Shown: piece after piece, positions 1 through 5,514 of the stretch | Layout: each line of letters starts with the position of its first letter | Numbering within the stretch: position 1 is the first letter of the stretch | Source of the DNA: SIAJ01 sp035258765 | GTDB lineage: Bacteria > Planctomycetota > Planctomycetia > Gemmatales > Gemmataceae | Direction of reading: 5' to 3' | Length of the DNA: 6,309 bases | Assembly (NCBI GenBank): GCA_035258765.1 | Contig: DATFWZ010000287.1 | Coordinates: 1-6,309, forward strand | The notes under the pieces: generated by a model | The model's database searches: none | Seen by the model: the letters and a program-made list of their open reading frames with translations, nothing else | What the model was told of the DNA's origin: nothing | Program-made: the position numbers and the translations under genes

Positions 1-1177
1 CGGTCGCGAAGCTGACCCGGACGAACTTCTCGCCCGACGATCCAAACGGGTGGCCGGGGTTCACGAGCACGCCCGTCTCGCTCAGCAGCCGCTGGGCGAA
101 GGGACGCCCCGACTCCTCGCCCGGGACCGGCACCCAGACGAAAAACCCGCCCGCCGCGTCCCAGGGCTTCAGGCCCATCGCCGTCAATCGCTCGCGGACA
201 TAGCCGCGTCGGACGTTGAACTCGTCCCGCAAGTCGGCCATCCTCGCCTCACCCGACCGCAACGCGTGCAGGGCCACTTGCTGACACAGGGCGGGGACGA
301 ACGGGGCGGACATGGCCGCAGCCAGGGCGCACGGGCGCACCAGGTGCCGGTACCCGGTCAGCCACCCGACCCGGGCCGCGGTCAGGCCGTGGCTCTTGGC
401 GAAACTCCCGCACGTCAGGATGCGCCCCTCCGCGTTCGGGAGCGACGCCATTCGGGCCCGGGCCGGCTCGGCGCGCCAGCGCTCGAACGAGGCGTCGTGG
501 AACACCAGGGCATCACACTTCCGGACCCAGAAGGCGATCTGCTCCAAGTCCTCGGGCGCGAACACGCAACCCGTCGGGCTTGCCGGGTCAGCCAGAACGA
601 CAAGCTTGGCCCCGCGCATCGCCCTCGCAAACGCATCCATCGCAAATCCGACTCGGCCGCCGTCCGACCACGTCGGCACCCGGCGAACGACCGACCGGCG
701 GGACTTGAGTCCGATGGAATAGATCGGCGACGTCGGGTCGAAGAGGACCACGCGGTCCCCCGGGTTGACGAACGCGTCGATGGCGGCGGCGAACGCCCCG
801 GTCGCCCCGTGCGTGATCAGGACCTCATCGACCGGGTCGTGTTCGGCCCCGTGGTCGAGGTGAAACCGGGCGGACAGCTCCTCGCGCAAGGTGTGGTCAC
901 CCCAGGCGCTGGCCGGTCGGCGGTGGTCGAGGTTCCGGGCAATCCCGAACGGCATTTCGCAGGGCGGGGCGCCGGCCGCCAGGTTGATCGAGTCGGGCGT
1001 GGCGACATCCGGGAGCAGGCCCGGGTCGAGGAGATCGACGAGCGGCGCGGCCAGTGTGCGGTCGCTGTAGAAGCGCAGGTGATCCTCGGCCCCGTGCAGT
1101 TCGCGGCGCAGGGCGGGGATGTACCGGGCGAGGCCGGTGCGGGCGAGGAGCTTTCGCCAGAAGAAGGAGTCGATCAC
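1..1177 (-). CDS. Class I/II PLP-dependent aminotransferase (3' end outside the window)
   Basis: The reverse strand reads open for 392 codons from a GTG at 1177-1175 to the left edge, with no stop. Fold-type I aminotransferase features appear in order: an N-terminal INLAAGAPP stretch (like the usual LAxGxPD), THGATGA near residue 124, PGDRVVLFDPTSPIYS, ADPASPTG around residues 195-203, HDAS with the likely pyridine-nitrogen Asp at 228, SFAKSHGL with the PLP-binding Lys at 261 followed by ARVGWLTGY, and FVRVSFA with the carboxylate-binding Arg at 387. Family members are about 390-400 residues, so only a short tail should be missing. Two positions are atypical: Ser200 stands where the NPTG motif has Asn, and the Tyr expected after the Asp (as in DEVY) is absent. 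The family transfers an amino group from an amino acid to a 2-oxo acid in the cytosol. The substrate cannot be read here, and a lyase or decarboxylase-like role is possible. Confidence 0.9.
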   Translation of the reverse strand, partial: MIDSFFWRKLLARTGLARYIPALRRELHGAEDHLRFYSDRTLAAPLVDLLDPGLLPDVATPDSINLAAGAPPCEMPFGIARNLDHRRPASAWGDHTLREELSARFHLDHGAEHDPVDEVLITHGATGAFAAAIDAFVNPGDRVVLFDPTSPIYSIGLKSRRSVVRRVPTWSDGGRVGFAMDAFARAMRGAKLVVLADPASPTGCVFAPEDLEQIAFWVRKCDALVFHDASFERWRAEPARARMASLPNAEGRILTCGSFAKSHGLTAARVGWLTGYRHLVRPCALAAAMSAPFVPALCQQVALHALRSGEARMADLRDEFNVRRGYVRERLTAMGLKPWDAAGGFFVWVPVPGEESGRPFAQRLLSETGVLVNPGHPFGSSGEKFVRVSFAT

Positions 1178-1184
1178 GTCGCGG

Positions 1185-1189
1185 CCTCC
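1185..1189 (-). promoter_or_regulatory. Shine-Dalgarno site of the aminotransferase
   Basis: On the minus strand GGAGG lies 7 nt before the GTG at 1177-1175. This fixes the start at a GTG. The reading frame stays open further upstream to a TGA at 1294-1292, but the residues encoded there (rich in Arg, Pro and Gly) do not resemble the family. Confidence 0.75.
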
Positions 1190-1298
1190 GTGCCGGCGGT
1201 GCGGGGCCCGGGATTGTGCCAGGAAACTCCGGCCGCGGCAAGGCGACTGGCCAAGTCGTCCTAAGACAGATCCGACGATCGAATGGCCTACTCATCGC

Positions 1299-1303
1299 AG
1301 GAG
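1299..1303 (+). promoter_or_regulatory. Shine-Dalgarno site that decides the acyltransferase start
   Basis: AGGAG lies 6 nt before the ATG at 1310. Three other in-frame ATGs are nearby, at 1283, 1304 and 1316. The one at 1304 touches the site directly, 1316 is 12 nt away, and 1283 lies upstream of it. Spacing therefore favours 1310. Confidence 0.65.
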
Positions 1304-1309
1304 ATGGAC

Positions 1310-1927
1310 ATGAACATGTTCCGGCGGGCCTGGGCCCGGTTGACGGGCCGCCCCCGCCGCCCGCCGGGGATCCGGGTCGGGGCCGGGGTCCACGTCGGGG
1401 ATTGGACCCGACTGGACTGGAGCCACGGCCGGCACATCACGATCGCCGACGGGGCGACACTGGCGCCCGGGGTGCGCATCCTGTGTCACGACGCGTCGTC
1501 GTTCGCGCGCACCGGGATCACGTGGGTGGCCCCCGTCCGCATCGGCGAGCGCGCGTTCGTTGGGGCCGAAGCAATAATCTTGCCGGGAGTGGAGATTGGC
1601 GCTGACGCCATCGTGGCCGCGGGGGCGGTCGTCACGATGTCAGTACCCGCTGGCGTGATCGTGGCCGGCGTCCCCGCCCGCGAGGTCGGGACGGTGATAG
1701 AACTGGACGCCCGCCGGCAGGCCGAGCAGAGCCGTTATCCCTCATTCCCGAGCGCCGAGTACGAGGTTGAAGCTCTACCCGCCGATCGGGCCCGCGAGCT
1801 CGACCAGGCGATCGCAACCCACGGCGGGTATTTCCTGACCAAGCCGCGTCCCCACGGCGGCGGAGCCGCAACTCTTACTCCCTCTCCCCCCGCTTCGGGG
1901 GGAGAGGGCCGGGGTGAGGGGGGTTGA
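1310..1927 (+). CDS. Hexapeptide-repeat (left-handed beta-helix) acyltransferase
   Basis: The 205-residue product (from ATG 1310) has the imperfect hexapeptide pattern of LbH acyltransferases. It is clearest at residues 75-122: APVRIGERAFVGAEAIILP, GVEIGADAIVAAGAVV and PAGVIVAGVPAREVG. His60-Asp61 in ILCHDAS matches the position of the catalytic His in the maltose/WcaF/NodL acetyltransferase group, which acts as a trimer in the cytosol and moves an acetyl group from acetyl-CoA to a sugar or amino-sugar hydroxyl. The short N-terminus lacks the helical domain of serine acetyltransferase. A sugar or envelope polysaccharide substrate is therefore more likely, but no glycan genes are adjacent to support this. 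The body ends near residue 180. Residues from about 186 onward (ATLTPSPPASGGEGRGEGG) are encoded by a palindromic repeat and are probably not part of the fold. The next gene is 186 bp away, so co-transcription is uncertain. Confidence 0.88.
   Translation: MNMFRRAWARLTGRPRRPPGIRVGAGVHVGDWTRLDWSHGRHITIADGATLAPGVRILCHDASSFARTGITWVAPVRIGERAFVGAEAIILPGVEIGADAIVAAGAVVTMSVPAGVIVAGVPAREVGTVIELDARRQAEQSRYPSFPSAEYEVEALPADRARELDQAIATHGGYFLTKPRPHGGGAATLTPSPPASGGEGRGEGG
1880..1923 (+). repeat. C/G-rich palindromic repeat, copy 1 (inside gene end)
   Basis: A perfect 12-bp stem pairs 1880-1891 (CCCTCTCCCCCC) with 1897-1908 (GGGGGGAGAGGG) around the loop GCTTC. It is followed by the tail CCGGGGTGAGGGGGG. 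The unit resembles the short dispersed palindromes (REP-like) that are common between bacterial genes. Here it overlaps the last codons and stop of the acyltransferase. As RNA it would fold into a strong hairpin at the end of the message, but no T-run follows, so it is not a classical intrinsic terminator. Confidence 0.8.
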
Positions 1928-1972
1928 GGCTGGTGGGAACGGAAACGTCGTTCTCGACCCAGCGAGCGCCTG

Positions 1973-2015
1973 CCCCCTCACCCCCGCCCCTCTCCCCCGC
2001 AAAGCCGGGGGAGAG
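1973..2015 (-). repeat. C/G-rich palindromic repeat, copy 2 (inverted)
   Basis: The sequence CCCCCTCACCCCCGCCCC plus a hairpin (CTCTCCCCC at 1990-1998 pairing with GGGGGAGAG at 2007-2015) is the reverse complement of copy 1's tail and stem, with about one base of length difference over the tail. The two copies face each other tail to tail across about 49 bp, the arrangement seen in BIME-type pairs of REP elements. They could also pair with each other into one large stem. Confidence 0.78.
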
Positions 2016-2096
2016 CGGAGAACTGTCGCCAGCCGCGGCCGGTGTCCGCCTCCCGCGCCTGGCCATAAACTCTCCCTCATTCCACGAATCCCGGAC

Positions 2097-2106
2097 GAGG
2101 ATCCTC
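2097..2106 (+). promoter_or_regulatory. GAGGATCCTC palindrome at the icd ribosome binding region
   Basis: A perfect 10-bp palindrome contains the only purine-rich Shine-Dalgarno candidate before icd (GAGGA, 2097-2101). That candidate is about 12 nt from the ATG, longer than usual. In RNA the palindrome could pair between two transcripts or form a weak dyad. A regulatory role is only a possibility. Confidence 0.3.
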
Positions 2107-2113
2107 CCCGACC

Positions 2114-3487
2114 ATGAGCAGCGCACCGACGTACGAAAAGCTCACGCCCCCGACGACCGGCACCCGGGCAGTCAATCACAACGGCACGTGGAAGATCCCG
2201 GACGACCCAATCGTCTGCCTGATCCGCGGCGACGGCATCGGCCGCGACGTCGCCGGGACCCCGGGGATCACGACCTGCGCCGTCCGGGTGCTCGACGCGG
2301 CCGTAAAGAAGGCATACGGCGGGAAGCGTAAGATCGCCTGGTTCGACGTCCACGCCGGCGATGTGGCTCGCGAACTGTACAGTCCGCAAGTCAAGGACGA
2401 ACAGGTCGGCTCCCTGAGCGAGGACGACCAGCGTAAGCTCTACCTGCCGGACGACTCGTTGAAGGCATTCGAGTACTACGGCATCGGCCTCAAGGGCCCG
2501 CTCACGACGCCGATCGGCGGCGGGTTCCGGTCGATCAACGTCTACCTGCGGATGCGCTTCGACCTGTACGCGTGTGTCCGCCCGACGCGATACTTCAAGG
2601 GCGTGGAGGCCCCGAACACGCGGGCGAACAAGGTGGACATGTGCATCTTCCGCGAGAACACCGAGGACGTGTACTGCGGGATCGAGTTCAAGAGCGGTAG
2701 CGACAAGGCGAAGAAGCTGATCCAGGTCCTGCGCGAGATGGGATACCCGGAGTCGCAGCTCCCCGCGACGGCCGGCGTCGGGATCAAGCCGATCAGCCCG
2801 GAGCGGTCCAAGCGACTGATCCGCATGGCGATCCAATACGCGATCGACAAGAAGCTCCCCAAGGTGACGCTCGTGCACAAGGGGAACATCATGAAGTTCA
2901 CCGAAGGGGCGTTCAAGGACTGGGGCTACGAGCTGGCCAAGGCCGAGTTCCGCGACAAGATCGTGACCGAGGACGAGGTGACGAAGGACGGCAAGTCGGC
3001 GGCCGGGAAGGTGCTCATCAACGACCGGATCGCGGACAGCATGTTCCAGCAGGTCCAGCTCCGGCCTGACGAGTACTCGGTGGTCGCGACGCCGAACCTG
3101 AACGGCGACTACCTGTCGGACGCGGTCGCGGCGCTGGTCGGCGGGATCGGCCTGGCGGCCGGCGCGAACATCGGCGACCGAGCGGCCATGTTCGAGGCCA
3201 CACACGGAACGGCCCCGAAGTATACGGGCAAGAACCAGGCGAACCCGGGGGCGGTGTTGCTTTCAGGGGCCCTGCTCCTCGAATACCTACAGTGGTTCGA
3301 GGCGGCGGAACGGGTGAACAGGGCCGTGGAAAAGACCTTCGCGGAGAGCGAGGAAATCGCCCACTCGGGGCCGGGGAAGAAGCTGCACGTGACTTACGAC
3401 ATCGCCCGGCAGTTCCCCGGATACACGGACAAGGACGGGGCGAGCAGTAGCGCGTTCGCGGATCGGATTATTCAACACATTGGGTAG
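2114..3487 (+). CDS. icd: NADP-dependent isocitrate dehydrogenase
   Basis: This cytosolic TCA-cycle enzyme oxidatively decarboxylates isocitrate to 2-oxoglutarate with a divalent metal and makes NADPH. The 457 residues follow E. coli Icd closely, including TLVHKGNIMKFTEGAFKDWGY at 252-272 and GANIGDRAAMFEATHGTAPKY. Substrate and metal residues are present: Ser140 (E. coli Ser113, the AceK phosphorylation site), Arg146, Arg156, Arg180, Tyr187, Lys256, Asp308, Asp332 and Asp336. NADP-binding residues Lys369, Tyr370, Tyr428 and Arg432 are kept, so NADP is the predicted cofactor, while E. coli Val351 is Ala376. The protein is about 40 residues longer than E. coli Icd (416), through an N-terminal extension and an acidic/polar insertion near residues 92-108. 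An in-frame TAA at 2066 makes ATG 2114 the first available ATG. The gene ends with tandem stops TAG TGA. Confidence 0.97.
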   Translation: MSSAPTYEKLTPPTTGTRAVNHNGTWKIPDDPIVCLIRGDGIGRDVAGTPGITTCAVRVLDAAVKKAYGGKRKIAWFDVHAGDVARELYSPQVKDEQVGSLSEDDQRKLYLPDDSLKAFEYYGIGLKGPLTTPIGGGFRSINVYLRMRFDLYACVRPTRYFKGVEAPNTRANKVDMCIFRENTEDVYCGIEFKSGSDKAKKLIQVLREMGYPESQLPATAGVGIKPISPERSKRLIRMAIQYAIDKKLPKVTLVHKGNIMKFTEGAFKDWGYELAKAEFRDKIVTEDEVTKDGKSAAGKVLINDRIADSMFQQVQLRPDEYSVVATPNLNGDYLSDAVAALVGGIGLAAGANIGDRAAMFEATHGTAPKYTGKNQANPGAVLLSGALLLEYLQWFEAAERVNRAVEKTFAESEEIAHSGPGKKLHVTYDIARQFPGYTDKDGASSSAFADRIIQHIG

Positions 3488-3506
3488 TGAGGTCGAGGTG
3501 AGGACA

Positions 3507-3534
3507 CCGTTTAGCGGTGAACCGAAGGTGAACC
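3507..3534 (+). repeat. Left terminal inverted repeat (28 bp)
   Basis: It begins CCGTTTAGC and ends with GGTGAACCGAAGGTGAACC, which is two GGTGAACC octamers separated by GAA (11-bp period). All 28 bases match the reverse complement of 4033-4060, and similarity stops sharply on both sides. It is not a hairpin on its own. Confidence 0.93.
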
Positions 3535-3541
3535 AGTTCAC
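3528..3541 (+). promoter_or_regulatory. GTGAAC-CA-GTTCAC palindrome, possible operator or recombinase site
   Basis: A perfect 6-bp dyad with a 2-bp spacer starts inside the left terminal repeat and runs 7 bp past its inner edge. With the octamer at 3516 it gives three GTGAAC half-sites in 25 bp, 33 bp upstream of the small gene's start. The right end has no such dyad. It could be an operator for the small gene or a protein-binding site of the element end. Confidence 0.35.
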
Positions 3542-3562
3542 AGCGACGCGGTGACAGCACGT

Positions 3563-3568
3563 GGGGGA
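3563..3568 (+). promoter_or_regulatory. Shine-Dalgarno-like GGGGGA before the small membrane gene
   Basis: This purine run ends 5 nt before ATG 3574 and supports that start. A GTG at 3561 opens a different frame, whose product has no hydrophobic segment typical of a real protein. Confidence 0.5.
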
Positions 3569-3573
3569 CGCGA

Positions 3574-3951
3574 ATGCGACAGAGCGTCCGAGCCGCGATT
3601 TGGGCATTCATCAGTGCTCTAACCATCCTAGTTGTCGGAGCGGTGCTTCCATTCTGGACTGTCTGGCATTTCAGCTCATGGGAAGGCCTTGGGCGACCGG
3701 GCCCACTGTGGGAAGCACTCGGTCAAGTGCAAGCTACTCGAAGGGCGGCCGCAAACGGAAGCGATTTCTGGCATTTGCAGTGGGACAACCTCGTCAAAGG
3801 AGTCTCCTTGTTGACCCTCGCCGGATTCGTCTTCTGGGGCGTGTATCGCGTTGGCATCCGGCGAGGTCGGTCTGACGAGGCGTGCGATTTCGCTGATGGA
3901 CCAAGCGGCTCGTTGACAGATGGGCGCGCACCGTTGTCCGGGTATCACTGA
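3574..3951 (+). CDS. Small two-helix membrane protein of unknown function
   Basis: I do not recognise this 125-residue protein. It has two hydrophobic segments, about residues 7-31 (IWAFISALTILVVGAVLPFW) and 73-92 (LVKGVSLLTLAGFVFWGV). Basic residues lie before the first (MRQSVR) and after the second (YRVGIRRGR), which predicts a helical hairpin with both ends in the cytosol. The loop between them is rich in Trp (WHFSSWEGLGRPGPLWEALG, then DFWHLQWDN) and would face outward. The tail from about residue 100 is polar and low in hydrophobics. It is the only plausible gene inside the inverted-repeat segment, and its GC is lower than its neighbours'. No enzyme motif is visible. Coherent membrane topology and a ribosome binding site support a real gene, but only homologues would settle it. 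Confidence 0.6.
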   Translation: MRQSVRAAIWAFISALTILVVGAVLPFWTVWHFSSWEGLGRPGPLWEALGQVQATRRAAANGSDFWHLQWDNLVKGVSLLTLAGFVFWGVYRVGIRRGRSDEACDFADGPSGSLTDGRAPLSGYH

Positions 3952-4077
3952 TTTGCTCGGGGCCACGAGTATCTCGTCCGCCGAAGGAGCCATTCATCCC
4001 ACTCGGTGGTAGGGTGGCGCGACCGTAATTCCGGTTCACCTTCGGTTCACCGCTAAACGGCATAGCCCCCCAACCGC
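3952..4077. other. Gap between the small membrane gene and the cls stop
   Basis: It holds the inner right part of the element, the right terminal repeat and 17 bp of flank. I see no RNA gene and no hairpin with a T-run. Neither cls nor the small gene shows an intrinsic terminator here. Confidence 0.5.
4033..4060 (-). repeat. Right terminal inverted repeat (28 bp)
   Basis: It reads GGTTCACCTTCGGTTCACC followed by GCTAAACGG, the exact reverse complement of 3507-3534. It starts 17 nt downstream of the cls stop codon, seen in the direction of cls transcription. Confidence 0.93.
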
Positions 4078-5514
4078 TCACAGCACCGGCGACATCAGTC
4101 GGCACACATTCTCCGCCATCTTGGCTACAAACGGCCGGCCCGCGAACACCCCCGGATCCAACCGGATCGACACCTCCAGGTCGCTAAGGAACGCCCGCTC
4201 CAACTCCGCCTGCACCGCCTCCGACTCGATGAAACATGTCACCTCGAAGTTCAGATAGAGACTCCGGTTGTCGAAGTTCGGCGAGCCGACCGACGACCAG
4301 GCGTCGTCGATCATGAGCACCTTGGCGTGCAGGAACCCTGGCGTGTACTGGTACACCTGGGCCCCGGCCCGCAATAGCTCGGCCCAGGTGTACCGCCCTG
4401 CGAGGTGCGGCAGCCACTTGTCCGGGCGGAACGGGCACAGCACGCGGACATCGCGACCCATCCGGGCGGCCAGGCACAGGGCGTCGAACAGGCCCGCGTC
4501 CGGGACGAAGTACGGCGTCGCCACCCACACCCGCCGGCGGGCCCGCATGATCGCCGCGAAGTACACCTCGCGGATCGTCTTGATGTCCTGGTCCGGACCG
4601 GACCACGCCACTTGCACGGCCGCGTCCCCCTTGTGCTCGGCGGGCGGGTAGTAGGCATCGTCCGACAGGTCCTCGTCGGCCGCGAAGTCCCAGTCCTCGG
4701 TGAAGACGCGCTGCAGCCCCCAAACAGCTGGGCCCGCGACGCGCACGAATGTATCGCGCCACGGGCCGAAGAACGGGTCGCGGCCCAGGTACTCGTCCCC
4801 CAGGTTGAGTCCGCCGGTGAACCCGACCTTGCCGTCCACAACCATCACCTTGCGGTGGTTGCGCAGGTTGACCTGGATCCGCCGCCGCAGCGGGTTGAGA
4901 AGGGTCATGAACGGCACGGCTTTCCCGCCGTCCCGGGTAAGGATTCTCAGCACCCGCGAGTGGAGCTTCCAGGACCCGAACGCGTCGTACAGGAACCGGA
5001 CTTCGACCCCGTCGCGGGCCCGCTCGGCCAGGGCCGTCATGAACCGCTCGCCGGACTCGTCGGCCCGGGCGATGAAGAATTCCATGTGGATGTGGTGCTT
5101 CGCCCGCCGGATGGCCTCGAGCATCGCGTCGTAGGTGGCGGCCCCATCGTGGTACAGGGTGACCGCGTTCCCCGCGGTCAGCGGCCGGGCACCGAGCCGG
5201 CAGGCCAGCCCGGCCAGGCCCTCGTACCCTTCCACCTCGGTCGGTCCGCCGGGCGCCCCGGGTCGGGCGCGGAACTCCTCCGCGTGCTCCTTCTTCCGCT
5301 TCAGCGGCGGGTGAATGCTCTGGTAGCCGAAGAGGACGAAGAACAGGATCCCAAACACCGGGACGAGCAACACGAATAGACACCAGGCGACGGCCGAGAT
5401 CGGTTCCCGCTTGACGTTCAGGACCCAGAAGATGGTACCGGCCTGCAGGGCCAGGTTGAGGAGGGCCAGCGACCCGGTGATGCCCGGCCAGTCGATCTCG
5501 GCGAAGGGGGGCAT
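4078..5514 (-). CDS. cls: Cardiolipin synthase (phospholipase D family)
   Basis: This membrane enzyme joins two phosphatidylglycerol molecules into cardiolipin plus glycerol. The 478 residues show the full ClsA-type plan. Two N-terminal membrane helices (about 13-33 and 38-62, the PLDc_N region) are followed by a basic stretch KRKK. The first PLD domain has HxKxxxxD at His220-Lys222-Asp227 (NHRKVMVVDGKVGFTGG) and the second has it at His396-Lys398-Asp403 (HAKVLMIDDAWSSVGSPNFD). YDAFGSWKL near 176-184 and ATPYFVPD near 332-339 are also typical. Length matches the family (about 480). ATG 5514 is the first possible start because an in-frame TAG lies two codons upstream. No Shine-Dalgarno sequence is visible, so the message may be leaderless or use weak initiation. 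The gene points toward icd and is divergent from the thioredoxin-like gene. Transphosphatidylation of other alcohols, as in some relatives, cannot be excluded. Confidence 0.95.
   Translation of the reverse strand: MPPFAEIDWPGITGSLALLNLALQAGTIFWVLNVKREPISAVAWCLFVLLVPVFGILFFVLFGYQSIHPPLKRKKEHAEEFRARPGAPGGPTEVEGYEGLAGLACRLGARPLTAGNAVTLYHDGAATYDAMLEAIRRAKHHIHMEFFIARADESGERFMTALAERARDGVEVRFLYDAFGSWKLHSRVLRILTRDGGKAVPFMTLLNPLRRRIQVNLRNHRKVMVVDGKVGFTGGLNLGDEYLGRDPFFGPWRDTFVRVAGPAVWGLQRVFTEDWDFAADEDLSDDAYYPPAEHKGDAAVQVAWSGPDQDIKTIREVYFAAIMRARRRVWVATPYFVPDAGLFDALCLAARMGRDVRVLCPFRPDKWLPHLAGRYTWAELLRAGAQVYQYTPGFLHAKVLMIDDAWSSVGSPNFDNRSLYLNFEVTCFIESEAVQAELERAFLSDLEVSIRLDPGVFAGRPFVAKMAENVCRLMSPVL

Larger units (their letters stand above)
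1178..1309. promoter_or_regulatory. Divergent intergenic region between aminotransferase and acyltransferase
   Basis: The 132 bp separate the two divergent start codons and must hold both promoters, unless one gene is read from further away. I see no convincing -35/-10 pair on either strand. An operator-like dyad, CGACT-GGCCA-AGTCG, lies at 1244-1258. An ATG at 1283 is in frame with the acyltransferase but has no ribosome binding site. Confidence 0.4.
1928..2113 (+). other. Intergenic region upstream of isocitrate dehydrogenase
   Basis: These 186 bp hold palindromic repeat copy 2 and about 95 bp of otherwise plain sequence before the icd start. The stretch around 2064-2090 is less GC-rich and is the likeliest promoter zone. 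CATAAA at 2064-2069 has no acceptable -35 partner at normal spacing. I cannot name a promoter. Confidence 0.4.
3507..4060. mobile_element. Putative 554-bp non-autonomous element with 28-bp terminal inverted repeats
   Basis: The segment is bounded by two perfectly matching 28-bp inverted repeats and lies exactly between two convergent housekeeping genes, 19 nt after the icd stop and 17 nt before the cls stop. It carries one small plus-strand gene. No transposase or recombinase is encoded. A hand count of 3601-3900 gives 175 G+C in 300 (58%), against about 63-75% in sample lines of icd and cls. Both outer edges carry CA (3505-3506 and 4061-4062), which could be a 2-bp target duplication but is also likely by chance. 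A MITE-like element or an invertible segment are the main readings. Confidence 0.55.

Noticed and set aside
50..1264. A 404-codon plus-strand open frame
   Set aside because: It lies antisense to the aminotransferase, whose motifs and PLP lysine are clear. The product is Arg/Gly/Pro-rich with no recognisable domain, as expected for the shadow frame of high-GC coding DNA.
1880..1908. Intrinsic terminator for the acyltransferase
   Set aside because: The 12-bp hairpin is strong but lies within the coding end and is followed by a G-rich stretch, not a T-run. A second inverted copy nearby points to a dispersed repeat.
1738..2083. TCCCTCATTCC occurring twice (near 1739 and 2073)
   Set aside because: An 11-bp match in C-rich sequence with no wider similarity. 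One copy lies in coding sequence, so chance is the simplest explanation.
1775..3205. A 476-codon minus-strand open frame
   Set aside because: It covers the antisense of icd plus the repeat region. The composition (Arg, Val, Asp, Leu, His) is that of a reverse-complement shadow and no motif is present.
3676..4105. Minus-strand frames of 105 and 103 codons within the inverted-repeat segment
   Set aside because: No hydrophobic segment, motif or ribosome binding site, and they compete with the better supported plus-strand membrane protein. One runs across the right terminal repeat into the cls end.
4405..5379. A 324-codon plus-strand frame opposite cls
   Set aside because: Antisense shadow of cls with no recognisable domain.
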